Below, piece after piece: positions 1-11,003 of a stretch of 64,000 bases of DNA. This DNA is from Ziziphus jujuba (taxonomy: Eukaryota > Streptophyta > Magnoliopsida > Rosales > Rhamnaceae): assembly GCF_031755915.1 (NCBI RefSeq), contig NC_083390.1, positions 21,375,501 through 21,439,500 on the forward strand. Direction: 5' to 3'. Under the pieces are notes generated by a model. That model was not told the origin of the DNA and made no database searches. It saw nothing but the letters and a program-made list of their open reading frames with translations. Both the position numbers and the translations under genes were made by a program. Numbering within the stretch: the first letter of the stretch is position 1; every line of letters starts with the position of its first letter.

Positions 1-746
1 TCAGCAATGAGAAAGATGTTGTGGATTATGTCACTACCTTGGCTCCTCTAGTTTCTCTGTCTGTCATATTTGACAGCTTACATGGGGTCCTTTCAGGTTC
101 ATTCTTCTTCCTTCATCCTCTTTTTTAATTTTTTAATTTATTATATATATATATATATATATATAGATTTTCAAAATGAATTTTTGGGGGTCCTAAATTA
201 ATTAATCAGAACAGGTATTGCTAGGGGATGTGGATGGCAGGACTGGGGAGCATATGTCAATCTTGGTGCCTACTATCTTTTTGGAATTCCAATTGCTGCT
301 ATTTTGGGTTTCTGGTTTGATTTGAGAGGAAAGGGTCTATGGATTGGACTCCAAGCTGGTTCTTTCTTGCAAGCTTTTATGCTGTGTGTCATAACCAGTT
401 GTACAAACTGGGAGAAGAAGGTTGACCCTAAAACTTTTTATAATTTTTAAGATGTTAATTTTGGTATAGTTGGTCAAGATTTTCACTTCAGAAACTTGGC
501 TTCCAAATCTCAAGATAGCCATTTTGGTCACAAATATTTCTATTTTAGGACAATGTAGTGGCACCAAAAGCCCATGGTAAAAATCACATAAGAGAACAAC
601 ATCTTGAATTCTGAAAACCCCTTTGTAGAAATTTATGGCATATTCTATCTTGGTAATGAAAATTCTATTCTATCTTGCAGGCGAAAATGGCCAGGGAGAG
701 GATATTTGAGGGAAGAACTTCAATAGATAATTTATTGGTTTCTTAG
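1..746 (+). CDS. MATE efflux transporter (DETOXIFICATION family), 3' end only
   Basis: This is the C-terminal end of a multidrug and toxic compound extrusion transporter, a 12-helix membrane protein that exports organic solutes in exchange for protons or sodium. Three exons can be read: 1-96 (open at the window edge), 215-420 and 681-746, ending in TAG. They join in phase with GT-AG introns. The middle exon encodes the family signature around ARGCGWQDWGAYVNLG, then YYLFGIP, a glycine-rich membrane segment (AAILGFWF) and GLWIGLQAGSFLQ. The last exon gives a short basic and acidic tail (ARERIFEG) of the kind that follows the conserved NWEK motif in plant MATE proteins. Family assignment is firm; the subclade and substrate cannot be told from this part. 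Confidence 0.9.
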
Positions 747-2174
747 AGAACAATTTAAAGATATGCTATATAAGTTTCTTCCACCACACTCTGGAAGTAA
801 TATTGCCTACAAAGACCAGCAGCTTTACCAAAATCAAGCAGATTTTTTGTTCAAGAGTATCATAGGAACATGTAAATTTGAGGAAAAAACTTCAATACAT
901 CATATATATATATATATATTGTTCTCTCTTACATAGGATATGGGCCCTATAAGAACTCACAAGGATGATGGTGCACATCCTTATAAGGTCCAGATCCTAT
1001 ATAAAAGAGAGTTGCATACGACCGCAGTACTAAGAATCTCTCAAATTTGCAACCAAAAATGCTTACCATTTTTTTGACATTTTGCTCTAGATTTATTTTG
1101 ACAAAATGGCAAATTTCCCTTATTTTGAAAAGTGTATTTCAGCAGATGATTAACCACTGGATTATTAGATTTACTCTTGGTATAATTATGAAGGTATAAA
1201 GGCAAAATTGACCTTAAATAATGAAGGTTTTGAAATCATAGTGAGTGCTATCATTCAAATTTCAAAAGTACTCTTTTGGAATTTTAATTCCTAATTGATC
1301 TTATTATTATTAAAGCATTCATGAATTTGTATGATAATTTGTTCTATAATAATATTATATGCACGAAAATATTGACAAAAAAGATTTACTAAATGACATG
1401 TGGTAATATATTACTAATTAAATTATTTATATAATTTAAATGTAAATAAACAGATTTAAAAAATAAAGAAATTAAATATTACCGTTTTATTTAATAAATA
1501 ATTTTAATGAAAATTTTAATATTATTAGTTATTCTAAATTATTCCATGCAGACATTTATTATTATTTTTTAAATATTATTTTAATTTAAAGCGACACACT
1601 CAAACATGTACATATATTATTTGACAAAACAAGAAACAGATCTAAACAACATAATTTCTACACATTATTTTAAAACCTCCCTCATACCCAAAATTCCAAC
1701 AAAAATTATAATCTCTTTTCAAAATTTAATAATAATAATAAAAATAAATACGGCAATATTACAGAACAAGGATTTTGGTGAAAAAAAGTTAAATTATTAA
1801 ATTGTATATTATTTGTTTTCAAATATTAAATTGGATATTAAAATACATCCAGTTAATTCTTTTTTCTTGTATACCATCAATTAATTCATTCAACATCATA
1901 CTATATTTTGAGTTTTGATGATTATAATTTTAATATGTAAAAGAAAAAATAAAAGAAAACAAAGAAAGAAAACATATGCCTACACATAGATGAGAAAATC
2001 ACCAAAATCCAAAAATCTGATTTGGAGAGTACCCAAAAGTATCTTAGCCATCTCCCATCTACAGAAACCCAAAACCTCGTTTAACATCATCACTTTTCAC
2101 TCTTTTTCTAAACCCCTAAAGCTCATAGAAGTCCAAGTCCCTGTCTGTCTCAGCTTCAATTCCTTCTGAGAGAG
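747..2174. other. Intergenic, AT-rich, no gene seen
   Basis: This stretch holds the 3' flank of the MATE gene and the 5' flank of the next gene. It is AT-rich, with a TA microsatellite near 902-918 and many short A or T runs. The only open frame, near 1606-1800, is low-complexity and has no recognisable content. A TC-rich leader just before 2175 is the likely 5' UTR of the GCIP homologue. Confidence 0.6.
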
Positions 2175-3966
2175 ATGGGAAGAGCTGAGAGAGAGGAGCT
2201 GAGTCGAAGTCTGAACTCGCACCTCAATACCATCCATGAAACTTTTCAGGTATTTACAAACCCTCTATGTATTATATATATATATTTGTTATGTATATAT
2301 TTGTAGGTTTTTGATATGGGGTTTGTTTTGTGTGAAATGAAATTAGGTTTTGGATCAAACTCCAGCTTCTACTCTTGAGAAAGTTAGCTGGGAGGAGGTG
2401 ATACGGATGGGTGACCAAGTTTCCAAACAAGCTACCACTGGTACTATTCCAACTGCCTTTTGTCTTGTTTTTCTTTTATTTCTGTTATATAATCTCTCAA
2501 TTTCCACTTCCTTTTTCTCCCAATTGATTTTTGGTGAATTGGTTATCTGGGTTTGTGATATATGTATGAATAGTTCTGCCTCAACTTTAAGTTAATGGTT
2601 TTAATCTTCTGGTTATAGATGTTGCGATCGCATTCTTTCCTGTGGTGCACGAAGGAAGGACTTTTGTGTTCGACCTCGTATGACTTTAAATTATTTGGCT
2701 CAATCAAATGTTGTTGAACGATTAAATTGAATTTCAATGTTTGTTCCTGGGTTGAATTCTCTTTCTCTCTCCCTCTCTACTAATGCATTTGTATATGAAA
2801 TGTTTCATTTAGGTGCATTAGTATATCTGATGCAAGGTTAACTCTATGCCAGTTGAATGGTCTGGTTGGGAGTTTGTCAGTTGTAATATATTTAGATGTT
2901 GAAATTTCCTTTGAGGAAGTAAAGTAGGGCCCTTCAATATTGCTAAATACTAATTGATGTTTACTTGATTTTCCCTTGAGCATTTGTATGAAAGCATATT
3001 TAGTTCACCATGATCATTAAGTGTTTTTTCTTTCATATCATAGTATTTTACATATATGTCATGTATGTATGTCTTTTGGTGTTGCATTATAATTTCTTTG
3101 TTTTAATGTTTCCTACTTCTATTCGCTATTCTTGTAGTTTAAATTCAAATTGTTTATAACATGTAGGAAAGAATATGGATTCTACCATATTGGGCCGCAT
3201 TTAGTTGATTAATATTGTGAGTTGTGACTAGTTTCTGGATGCCTAGAATCTGTTCTGATTTCAATACTTTTTGTATTTATGCAGTGGGTAAATTACATTA
3301 CTGCCACTTCTTTTCTTTAAGCTATGTAGATTATGCCTTTCAATTTCCAGAAATTATGGGGTCCTCTTGAATTTTGTTTTTGTTGCACTGTCTTTGCTTC
3401 CATACATTGAACATTTATGCTCAAAGTTTGAAAAATTTATGTTTGGAGAAAGTGAAACTCGATAGGGAGGTCTCTTTGTAGTTTCTAGAAATAGAAAGGC
3501 ATTTGCAAAGCTTGCAAAATCTGGAGGATGTTATCATGTTAATGTAAGTGGTAGAACTGTCTAGTGCCTTTTGTACACAGATAGAAGATATTTTGACCTG
3601 AGTTTTCGTTTTCCTCCTTTTATATTCTTTAACATACGGCAGATTAATTTGCAATACAGTTGCTTAACTTCCTTTTCATGTCTGGTGGCACCCCGGGGTA
3701 AAAAATAATAACTATTGCAAGTGATTAACTGTTGCATATGTACATAATGCAGTCGGAATGCTTTGGACTGGAGAGACACTAGAAGTTAAAGCACTTGAGG
3801 AGAACATGAAAGCATACTTCAATATGCTACAGGGTTTTCTTCTACTTTCACATGGGAGTACAGTGGGTGCAGGGCCTACTCTGACTTCTTGTGTCCATGC
3901 ATCGGTGAAGCAAGTTGTTGACTGCACTTTTAAATTGTTCAAGGAATCAGTCTCTTTATATGGTAG

Positions 3967-3997
<31 letters not shown>

Positions 3998-4172
3998 TTC
4001 TCTCTCTCTTATGAGTATGCACAAGAGCAGACTTTAACGGTTACCCATGCTTCAAGGAAAGACAATAATATGTGCAATATCATCTGTCACATTCCTATGC
4101 ATAGCCAAATTTTGTCAATGGCCTGACCAGTAATTTGTACAAAAATTTACTTTTTCCTTCTGTTTATTTTTA

Positions 4173-4204
<32 letters not shown>

Positions 4205-5366
4205 ATTTTATTTTATATTTTTTTCCCCCTTTAATGCAGATAAACATGCTCTGAAACTAGGCTATGAATCATCTTAGGTTGTTTAGGGATATGCGTTGAT
4301 AATGGATCGTTCAAATTGGACAACTAATATTTGGATTATATAAATTGATATTGAAGTGAAGCACAGAGTAACAAATGACTATGCTATTTACTTTGTGTTT
4401 TCCTATGTTCATGGAAGAGTGCTTCTTCAGCTTTAGGTGTTGTTGTACATCATTTAAATACTAACATACAAACATTGCCATCATAGTGTTATAGGCCCAT
4501 CCTAAGAATTTATTTATTTTTATTTTTAGTTTGTTAAAACAAATTCAACCTTAGTTATCTTAAATAAATTTACTTTTTATTTTTATTATTATTTTTTTAA
4601 TCTTAAATAAATTCAACCTCATTTTCTCTATGAATGAATGCTGGTAGGAGCAAGCAATTCAGACAGAAAACTTTCAATCTCACCCTTAGTTGGTGCTGTG
4701 TGGGAAGCATGTTCTGCTCTTAAGAAGACACCTGCCACAAATATAACAGCAATAGGAAGAGCAATGACACAGGTTGCAGTTTCCATTAAAGATGTTGTTC
4801 GCGAGATGAGAGAGCTCAAGCCCGGTTCCTATGACACAACAGACGAAGTTTCTAACCAGAATTCCACCAAAACAGAAGGTGGTGCCCTAGATGATGATGA
4901 TGAATCAGGTGGAGATGATCTTGGCAATGACCTCTCGCCTGAAGAGATGAAAGTTGCTCAGTCTGCAATTGTTGTTGTATCTGAGACACTTGTAGTTATA
5001 AAGGAACTCATCCGCTCTATAACTAGTTTGCTCAAGCAGGAAAAACCTGCTGACAATGGTGATTTTGTGAATTCATTGGAGAATTTGTTAAAACAATGTC
5101 AAGCAATTGGAAGACAGATTGATGAGCTTGGAGCCTGTCTTTATCCCCCACAAGAGATTCATGCATTGAAGACAGCAGTGGATAATATCTCCAGCATTAT
5201 TAATGATATGCTGGTGGAAGTAGAAAGTATTAAAGGAACTTCAGAAACTTTTCTTCAAGCCTGCAGTGGTTTGAGAGATTCACTGAGACAGTTCAAATCT
5301 GAACTGGGTTGCAATTATATGGTAGATCTAGAGGTCGATATGCAGAAAGTTGTTTTGGACAATTAG
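2175..5366 (+). CDS. Cyclin-D1-binding protein 1 homologue (GCIP family)
   Basis: The gene encodes a ~365 aa protein of the Grap2/cyclin-D-interacting (GCIP) family; the animal relatives bind D-type cyclins and damp E2F-driven transcription. Four exons join in frame: 2175-2249, 2347-2440, 3753-3962 and 4648-5366 (TAG). The start is the ATG of MGRAEREEL, which follows a purine-rich leader. The N-terminal half contains VSWEEVIRMGDQVSKQAT, GMLWTGETLEVKALEENM and a helical stretch with SHGSTVGAGPTL, all typical of plant members. An acidic linker (DDDDESGGDD, about residues 215-225) separates it from a helical C-terminal domain. Intron 3 has a long CT microsatellite just after its splice donor. 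The gene converges on TATC, with 424 bp between stop codons. The family is clear; the role in this plant is inferred from animal work. Confidence 0.88.
3966..4010. repeat. CT microsatellite at the start of GCIP intron 3
   Basis: A run of CT dinucleotides with a few TTT interruptions begins a few bases after the splice donor at 3963. It reads as an SLSLSL-rich open frame if the intron is ignored, so it can mislead gene prediction. Confidence 0.9.
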
Positions 5367-5790
5367 GGAAGACTTACATTTTTGGCAATGTCAATTTACA
5401 CATGGGAGATTTACTTCAAATTCCAACAGAAATCGCGGGGGACCTCTTTTTTTTTTTTTTTTTTTTTTCATGTTTTTCTTTCCTTTGAATCTTAATTTTG
5501 TTTTCAGTATGGTATATTACTTAATTTTGTTCTCAGTATGGTATAATAGTAAAATGCTGTTATGTACTGAACAAGCAGGGCTGGTAACTGTAAATTTCAG
5601 TGGAAATCTCTTCAACAGTTATGGGTACAACCGTACAATCATACATTTAGATATGAGCAAGTCAGCCCCTCATTCCCTCTCTGAATAACATGTTACATGT
5701 ATATTACATCAATTTGTAAATGTACAGGATTCTTTAAACTCTGAATCTGTAGGGTACTTAGAACAGTCTCATGAATTTGAACAGTAGCAC
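5367..5790. other. Convergent 3' ends of GCIP and TATC
   Basis: These 424 bp lie between the stop codons of two convergent genes and probably hold both 3' UTRs. A ~21-base T run lies at about 5448-5468. No other gene is seen. Confidence 0.6.
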
Positions 5791-8037
5791 TCATCGCCCA
5801 GTTAGCTTTACTACCCAGGCACCACCCAAGTACAGACCAAGGAGAGGTGTTGCCAGAAGCATCTGAGTAAGTGGATCAGTTGATGGTGTAAGCACAGCAG
5901 CAACGACAACAGCACCAACCACGACATATCTCCAAATTGACAACATTTGGTCTCCTGAGACCAAACCAACTTGTCCTAATAGGAACTGTATAACTGGAAC
6001 CTAAAGAAATAAAATGAGTAGTTAATTGTTAGATACAATTTGTGGGAGGTAAACAAATCGATATAACATATTTCAAATTTTCCTTGCTAACAAATCAATT
6101 TCATTCATGGATTCAAACAGCAGATTTCACCAGGATTATGTTTGAAAGTAAAGATGAAAATAAAAAGCAAACAGAATATGGGTAAGGGGAAATTCGTTAA
6201 TTTTCAAGCTCATTGTGGCTTTAGTGTGGATTCCCAAAATCAAATATTCAAGTGAAAATGGCCACCAGACTCAAGCTGCAACCACCCTTCATGCAAAAGC
6301 TTAAGATTACTTTGTGAGGGATTTCTAGGTCTTGCAGTACCAGAATGATGAACATACTGGCAACATCTTATTACATGAAACAAACAGAAGCTAGTTTTTG
6401 AATAGCAAATAAAAATGAAATTAAAAACCATTCGTGTGTTCCAGTTAGTGGATATAACTTAGGTTCAAGGAGAAAAACAACTAGTAGATAAATTGCCTCA
6501 CATATTTAAAAAGACCTTGCAGGGGGTAACCTTTACCTGGAAAGACAAGCCTGTGCTGAACATGAGAACAAGTACAAACTCAAAATATTGATCAATGGAC
6601 CACAGAGATTCTACAGCCCCTTCGGCATAACTAACAAAGAAATTTAATGCTGCCGGTGTCAGAACCAGGTAGGAAAAGGTAATGCCAGCATAGAAAAGTA
6701 CCGAGGAACCTAGAACAATTGGAGCCAGAAATCTTCTCTCCGCTTTTGTTAATCCTGGAAGAACAAAGGCTATAATCTCATAGAGAATGATAGGGCTTCC
6801 TACCAGAAGTCCACAGTATCCAGATACCTGCATGCATCATTAACAGAACTCTACAGTCACCAGCAGTAAATTACTTCACATAATGAGCTCAGATATCCAA
6901 ATGAGCTGGCTGAAGTTCCAAGTCATAAAGGGAGACTAAGACCAATAAACTATATGCAAAATGCAATGTATTTCCAAATTTGAATGACCGGTTTCCAAAG
7001 GACCAAATGACAGTTGATTATTAACCCATACATTAAACACTTCCTGAAAACTGAAGGTTATTAAACATCTGTTGTTATGAATTACACATGAATCCTTCAC
7101 ACTTCAGATGTTAGACTTGAAGTATTTATGTATTATTACTAATATCATGATTACTAGTGGTAAGGAAACAGGAAAAGGATGACTAGAAGCATGGCTTTAG
7201 TCCCTTAAATTATACTGATCATTGCCCAATTCTTAGCCAATATAAAACACAGAAATTAAATATATTGGTATTTAACAAATATAACAACAGCCCACGGGTT
7301 TAAATGAAGAACAAGAAAAAAACAGAGCAAGAGTGCAAGTTATTCAATTATCCCATTATTATAATAATATGAAACATTGACCATAAAGTTCCTAGGCCAT
7401 CCAATCATGTCAAGACCAGTTAGCTAACTCGTGTCTTCGCAATAGAACATTACAACTAATAATGATATAAAAAGATTTTATAGAGAGACAGGAGAGGTAT
7501 GCGACCTTTAAAGTTGTGAAGAAAAACTCGCCAGGAGCTAGCTGCAGGAATCTAACACCCTGTGCTTTAACAGGCGCTTCAAGAACGAATATCAGTTCCT
7601 TAGAAAATGCAAAGCATCCCAAGATAGCTGCTCCAACTGCCAAAACTGATACAAAAATTCTCTGGCGCAGCTCTTCAAGATGATCAAAGATACTCATTTC
7701 TTTATCATCTGGGAGGAGCTCTTTACTGGGGTATAGAAAATTATAAAGCGCATTTCCTTCATTATTTTGTTCAAAAGTTTCCAATGTTTCTTCTCTGGAG
7801 CTATCACCCACATCTATAATGTATGCATCATAAATATGAATTAAAACACTATTTCCTAAAAGCAAGATGATAAATATAAGATAAGAAAAATGCATAGCAA
7901 ACCGAATTCAGTAAGTTATATGATGCTTGATGCAAATTGAACATGATACACCAATCCCAAACCACTACATGATGATAGAAATAAGACTCATTCTTTTCGT
8001 TTCCAATCAAGCAAGCAACCCACAACCTTTAGTTACC

Positions 8038-8072
<35 letters not shown>

Positions 8073-8761
8073 TACATATATACAAAATAAAAAATAAAGC
8101 AAGCAAGCAACCCACAACCTCTAGTTCAACTTCCTTCTTTTCTACATACGCTTGACTCGACATATACTTCACAACCACACCGCATAAACTTTATTTGATG
8201 CTACTAAAAGAACCTAACTTGTACCCAAATGACAAATAAATGCATATCAGTCTCGATTTCCAAACATTTCATAAATCAAGAAGACATACACAACAAAACT
8301 CGTAAGCAAATTGAAAGGATAGTTTGCTATAATGGAATTGAAAGCATTCCCAAAATGCTGTCAGAACCATGTTTCCGATATTTGCTAAGTTGGGTCTCTA
8401 AAATTACCAAAATCAGAGAAGACCCATAAATAGTAATTTTTTATAGAATTTAAGAACAAGCTAAATAGAAGATGAAATCGAGCGCCTGGGTCGTAGTCTT
8501 ACCAGGCCTATCCTCCAAAGCCGAGCCAATCCCAGACCCTTCACTTGCTAACTCTTGCTGCTTCTCTCTCAAATCGTCAACGGCAAAGCAAACAGCGGTT
8601 CGAGAACTCCTCCGGCTCCGAAGCCTCAATCTTGGCCTCCTCGGATTGTGAGCTTGCACGGAATTCAACTGGGTTCTGATGGACCTGAGGCGCTCGAAGC
8701 AGCAACAGTTATTGATGTTGAACTGCAAGTGGGAAATGAAAGCACCGCTCGTGCTTCCCAT
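5791..8761 (-). CDS. TATC: Sec-independent protein translocase TATC, chloroplastic
   Basis: TatC is the receptor subunit of the thylakoid twin-arginine (cpTat) translocase; with Hcf106 it binds RR signal peptides and recruits Tha4 to move folded proteins into the lumen. Four minus-strand exons (8761-8503, 7813-7506, 6827-6537, 6000-5791) join in frame to 355 aa. The start is the ATG of MGSTSGAF, which gives a Ser/Arg-rich plastid transit peptide of roughly 70 residues. The mature part has the TatC N-terminal signature ([15 protein letters not shown]), a segment [10 protein letters not shown], then [27 protein letters not shown] and the C-terminal [16 protein letters not shown], consistent with six membrane helices. 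Length and exon structure fit plant TATC. Confidence is high. Confidence 0.95.
8041..8068. repeat. TA microsatellite in TATC intron 1
   Basis: An AT dinucleotide run lies inside the first TATC intron (7814-8502). The intron also holds two similar AAGCAAGCAACCCACAACCT segments, one on each side of the run, which suggests a small local duplication. Confidence 0.8.
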
Positions 8762-9380
8762 CTCTATCTTCTCTCTTATCCCCCTCTGTGTGTGTGTGTG
8801 TTTCTGAGAGTCAAAGTTGGGCTTCTTCTTCTTCTTCTTCTTCTTCTTCTTCGTATTGGGTGTTTTTTCTTGCCGTTTAAGTATGGCCAAAAATCTAAAA
8901 CGATGAACGACTGGTCATCATTACGTAAATATATGGCTTTGCCTGTTGGCTTTTTGGCTTCTCGCTGCCGATATTTTTTCGGATTTGCAACTTCGCAGGA
9001 GCCGGCTCATTTTAGCATAACAAGCGGCAGATTTCTATAGGAGGCCAACGGCGTACGATACGTTGTTGCAATTGGGCTTTTTATCAATCAGTACCACTTA
9101 AATGGGTTCGGCCCACGTCATTATAAAATGTAACGATTTTTTTTTATTTTATTATTATTTGAATTAAAATAAGAAAATTCAGATAAAATTATAAAATTTG
9201 GTATGAATTTTTTTTTTTGGGGTTTTAATTTGTAATAATATATTTCATTTTTATGCAAGTGTTCTAATTCTATTTTTTTTTTTTTGGGGGAAAAAAATGT
9301 TAATAATTTTGAGGTTTATTTGCAAATTATACGTAAAGAAAAAAACACGTGGCTTGTCTCTGAGGAGTCAAAGAAATGCC

Positions 9381-9390
9381 CTATATAAAC
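9381..9390 (+). promoter_or_regulatory. TATA box of ORC4
   Basis: CTATATAAAC lies about 120 bases before the ORC4 ATG. It is the best core-promoter match in the divergent region, and transcription would be expected to start about 30 bases downstream. Confidence 0.6.
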
Positions 9391-9402
9391 CCTCATTTCA
9401 TT

Positions 9403-9410
9403 TTTCCCGC
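9403..9410 (+). promoter_or_regulatory. E2F-type site in the ORC4 promoter/leader
   Basis: TTTCCCGC, followed by C, is an exact match to the E2F consensus TTTSSCGC. It sits 13 bases after the TATA box and about 98 bases before the ORC4 ATG. Origin-recognition genes are known E2F targets at G1/S in plants, so the site fits the gene next to it. Binding has not been shown. Confidence 0.65.
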
Positions 9411-9507
9411 CATTTCTTCCGAATCTGTGGAGTGTGTGTGTGTTCTTCGGCCTCTTCTTCTTCAAAAACGAAAGTCCGAAACCTAATAATTGGGTGGGTG
9501 GGTCCGA

Positions 9508-9825
9508 ATGGGGCGAGAAAATCCGGCGGCAGAGGAAGCTCTTTGTCTGCTGCGGAGCAGACTTTGCGATCCCAATTTCATCTTCAAACCTTTGTCCGAT
9601 TCTCCTGACTCTAACTACAGGTTTCACACACTCTCTCTCTTTCTCTCTCTCGCTCTATGTTTGGTTCCCAAGAAAATTTAGTCGGAAAAGTAACGAAAAA
9701 AGAAAATCAATTACTGAAAAACCATCCCTAGCTTCGATTCCTTATCATTCCACTCTTTTTGCACACAAGTTCCTACTTTCACTCTTAAAAGCATTGTTTT
9801 CCAATGAAATTGATTTTTTTAAATA

Positions 9826-9858
<33 letters not shown>

Positions 9859-10962
9859 ATTGAAAATTTGCAGCAAATTGAAGTTCATGATATCGAGTTC
9901 CATCACTGAGGCCTGTAACAACTCCGTCCTGCTTCTTGGTCCCCGTGGTTCTGGAAAAGTTGCGGTATGTATGTGTAATCGTTCAATTTTGATTTTATCA
10001 GGTTTGCACTCAATTTTTCAATCTTATTAATTTATGTTTTAGGTTCTGGAGCTTGTTCTGAGGGACTTACTACTAGAATATCCTGATATGATTTCTGTGG
10101 TAAGCTAATATTTGATAATTTTTCCGTTTAATCTTAACTTTTTTTTTTTTTTTTCCTACCATTTCCTTTTGTGTTCCATTTCTGTTGCTCAGAATCTTCC
10201 ATAATAATGGGGAAATGGATCTTTTTATTTTTTATTTTTTTTCTTTTCTTTTTTGAACTTAAAAAAAAAAAAAAATATTTTTCTTAAATTTGACTAAATT
10301 TTTTATGGACACTGTCTTTCAGATAAAACTTAGTGGCCTTTTGCACAGTGAGGACGTTTGCGCTTTCAAGGTATGATATCTCATGCTTTTTTTTCCCCCT
10401 CCACTTAATAGTCTATCATGCTTAATTCTCAAACTTTGATGCAATAGAAGTTAAGCTGATATATCAGCAGTGGTTGGACTTTTTATTTTTGACAGTAGTC
10501 TCCCTATGGAGGCTGTTTAATATGTTTTTCAATCATTCAGGAAATTGCTAGGCAGCTATGTGTGGAGAATCAATTATTGTTCTCAAAAATGGTAATGCCA
10601 ATATCTTGCTTGGGATTGTTATAATGCTTTTAGGAATCCCATCTAATAAAATAACATATTCTTGATTTTGATATGAATCTATAGGCGTCATTTGATGATA
10701 ACTCCCAGTTCATGATAGCCATGTTACGGTGAGTGCAGATTTTGCTTTATATAACTTATCAACAACTGGTGTATTGATTATTGATTAATCTGTATTTCTG
10801 GTGGTTAGGGAGTGTGGTTTAGCTCATAAAACAATCGTTTTTGTACTGGACGAATTTGACCTATTTGCTCAGGTAAGATTCCCTCATGCTTTCCCATTCC
10901 ATTTCCCCATGCTGGAGCTTGAAGGTTGAAATCTTTCTTCATATTATTTTGTTGTTGTTGTT

Positions 10963-11003
<41 letters not shown>

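Larger units (their letters stand above)
8762..9507. promoter_or_regulatory. Shared divergent promoter region, TATC (-) / ORC4 (+)
   Basis: The 746 bp between the TATC and ORC4 start codons must hold both promoters. On the TATC side there is a TTC/CTT trinucleotide run at about 8822-8852, which is a GAA-rich leader on the TATC strand. On the ORC4 side there is a good TATA box and an E2F-type site, listed separately. The middle (9120-9300) is AT-rich with T runs. Confidence 0.75.

Noticed and set aside
3758..4126. Open frame running past GCIP exon 3 into a Ser/Leu repeat
   Set aside because: The splice donor at 3963 and the acceptor at 4647 restore the family sequence; the tail is intron CT repeat.
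8555..9040. 161-residue plus-strand frame over TATC exon 1
   Set aside because: It is antisense to the transit-peptide exon and leader of TATC, and the Leu run comes from a CTT repeat.
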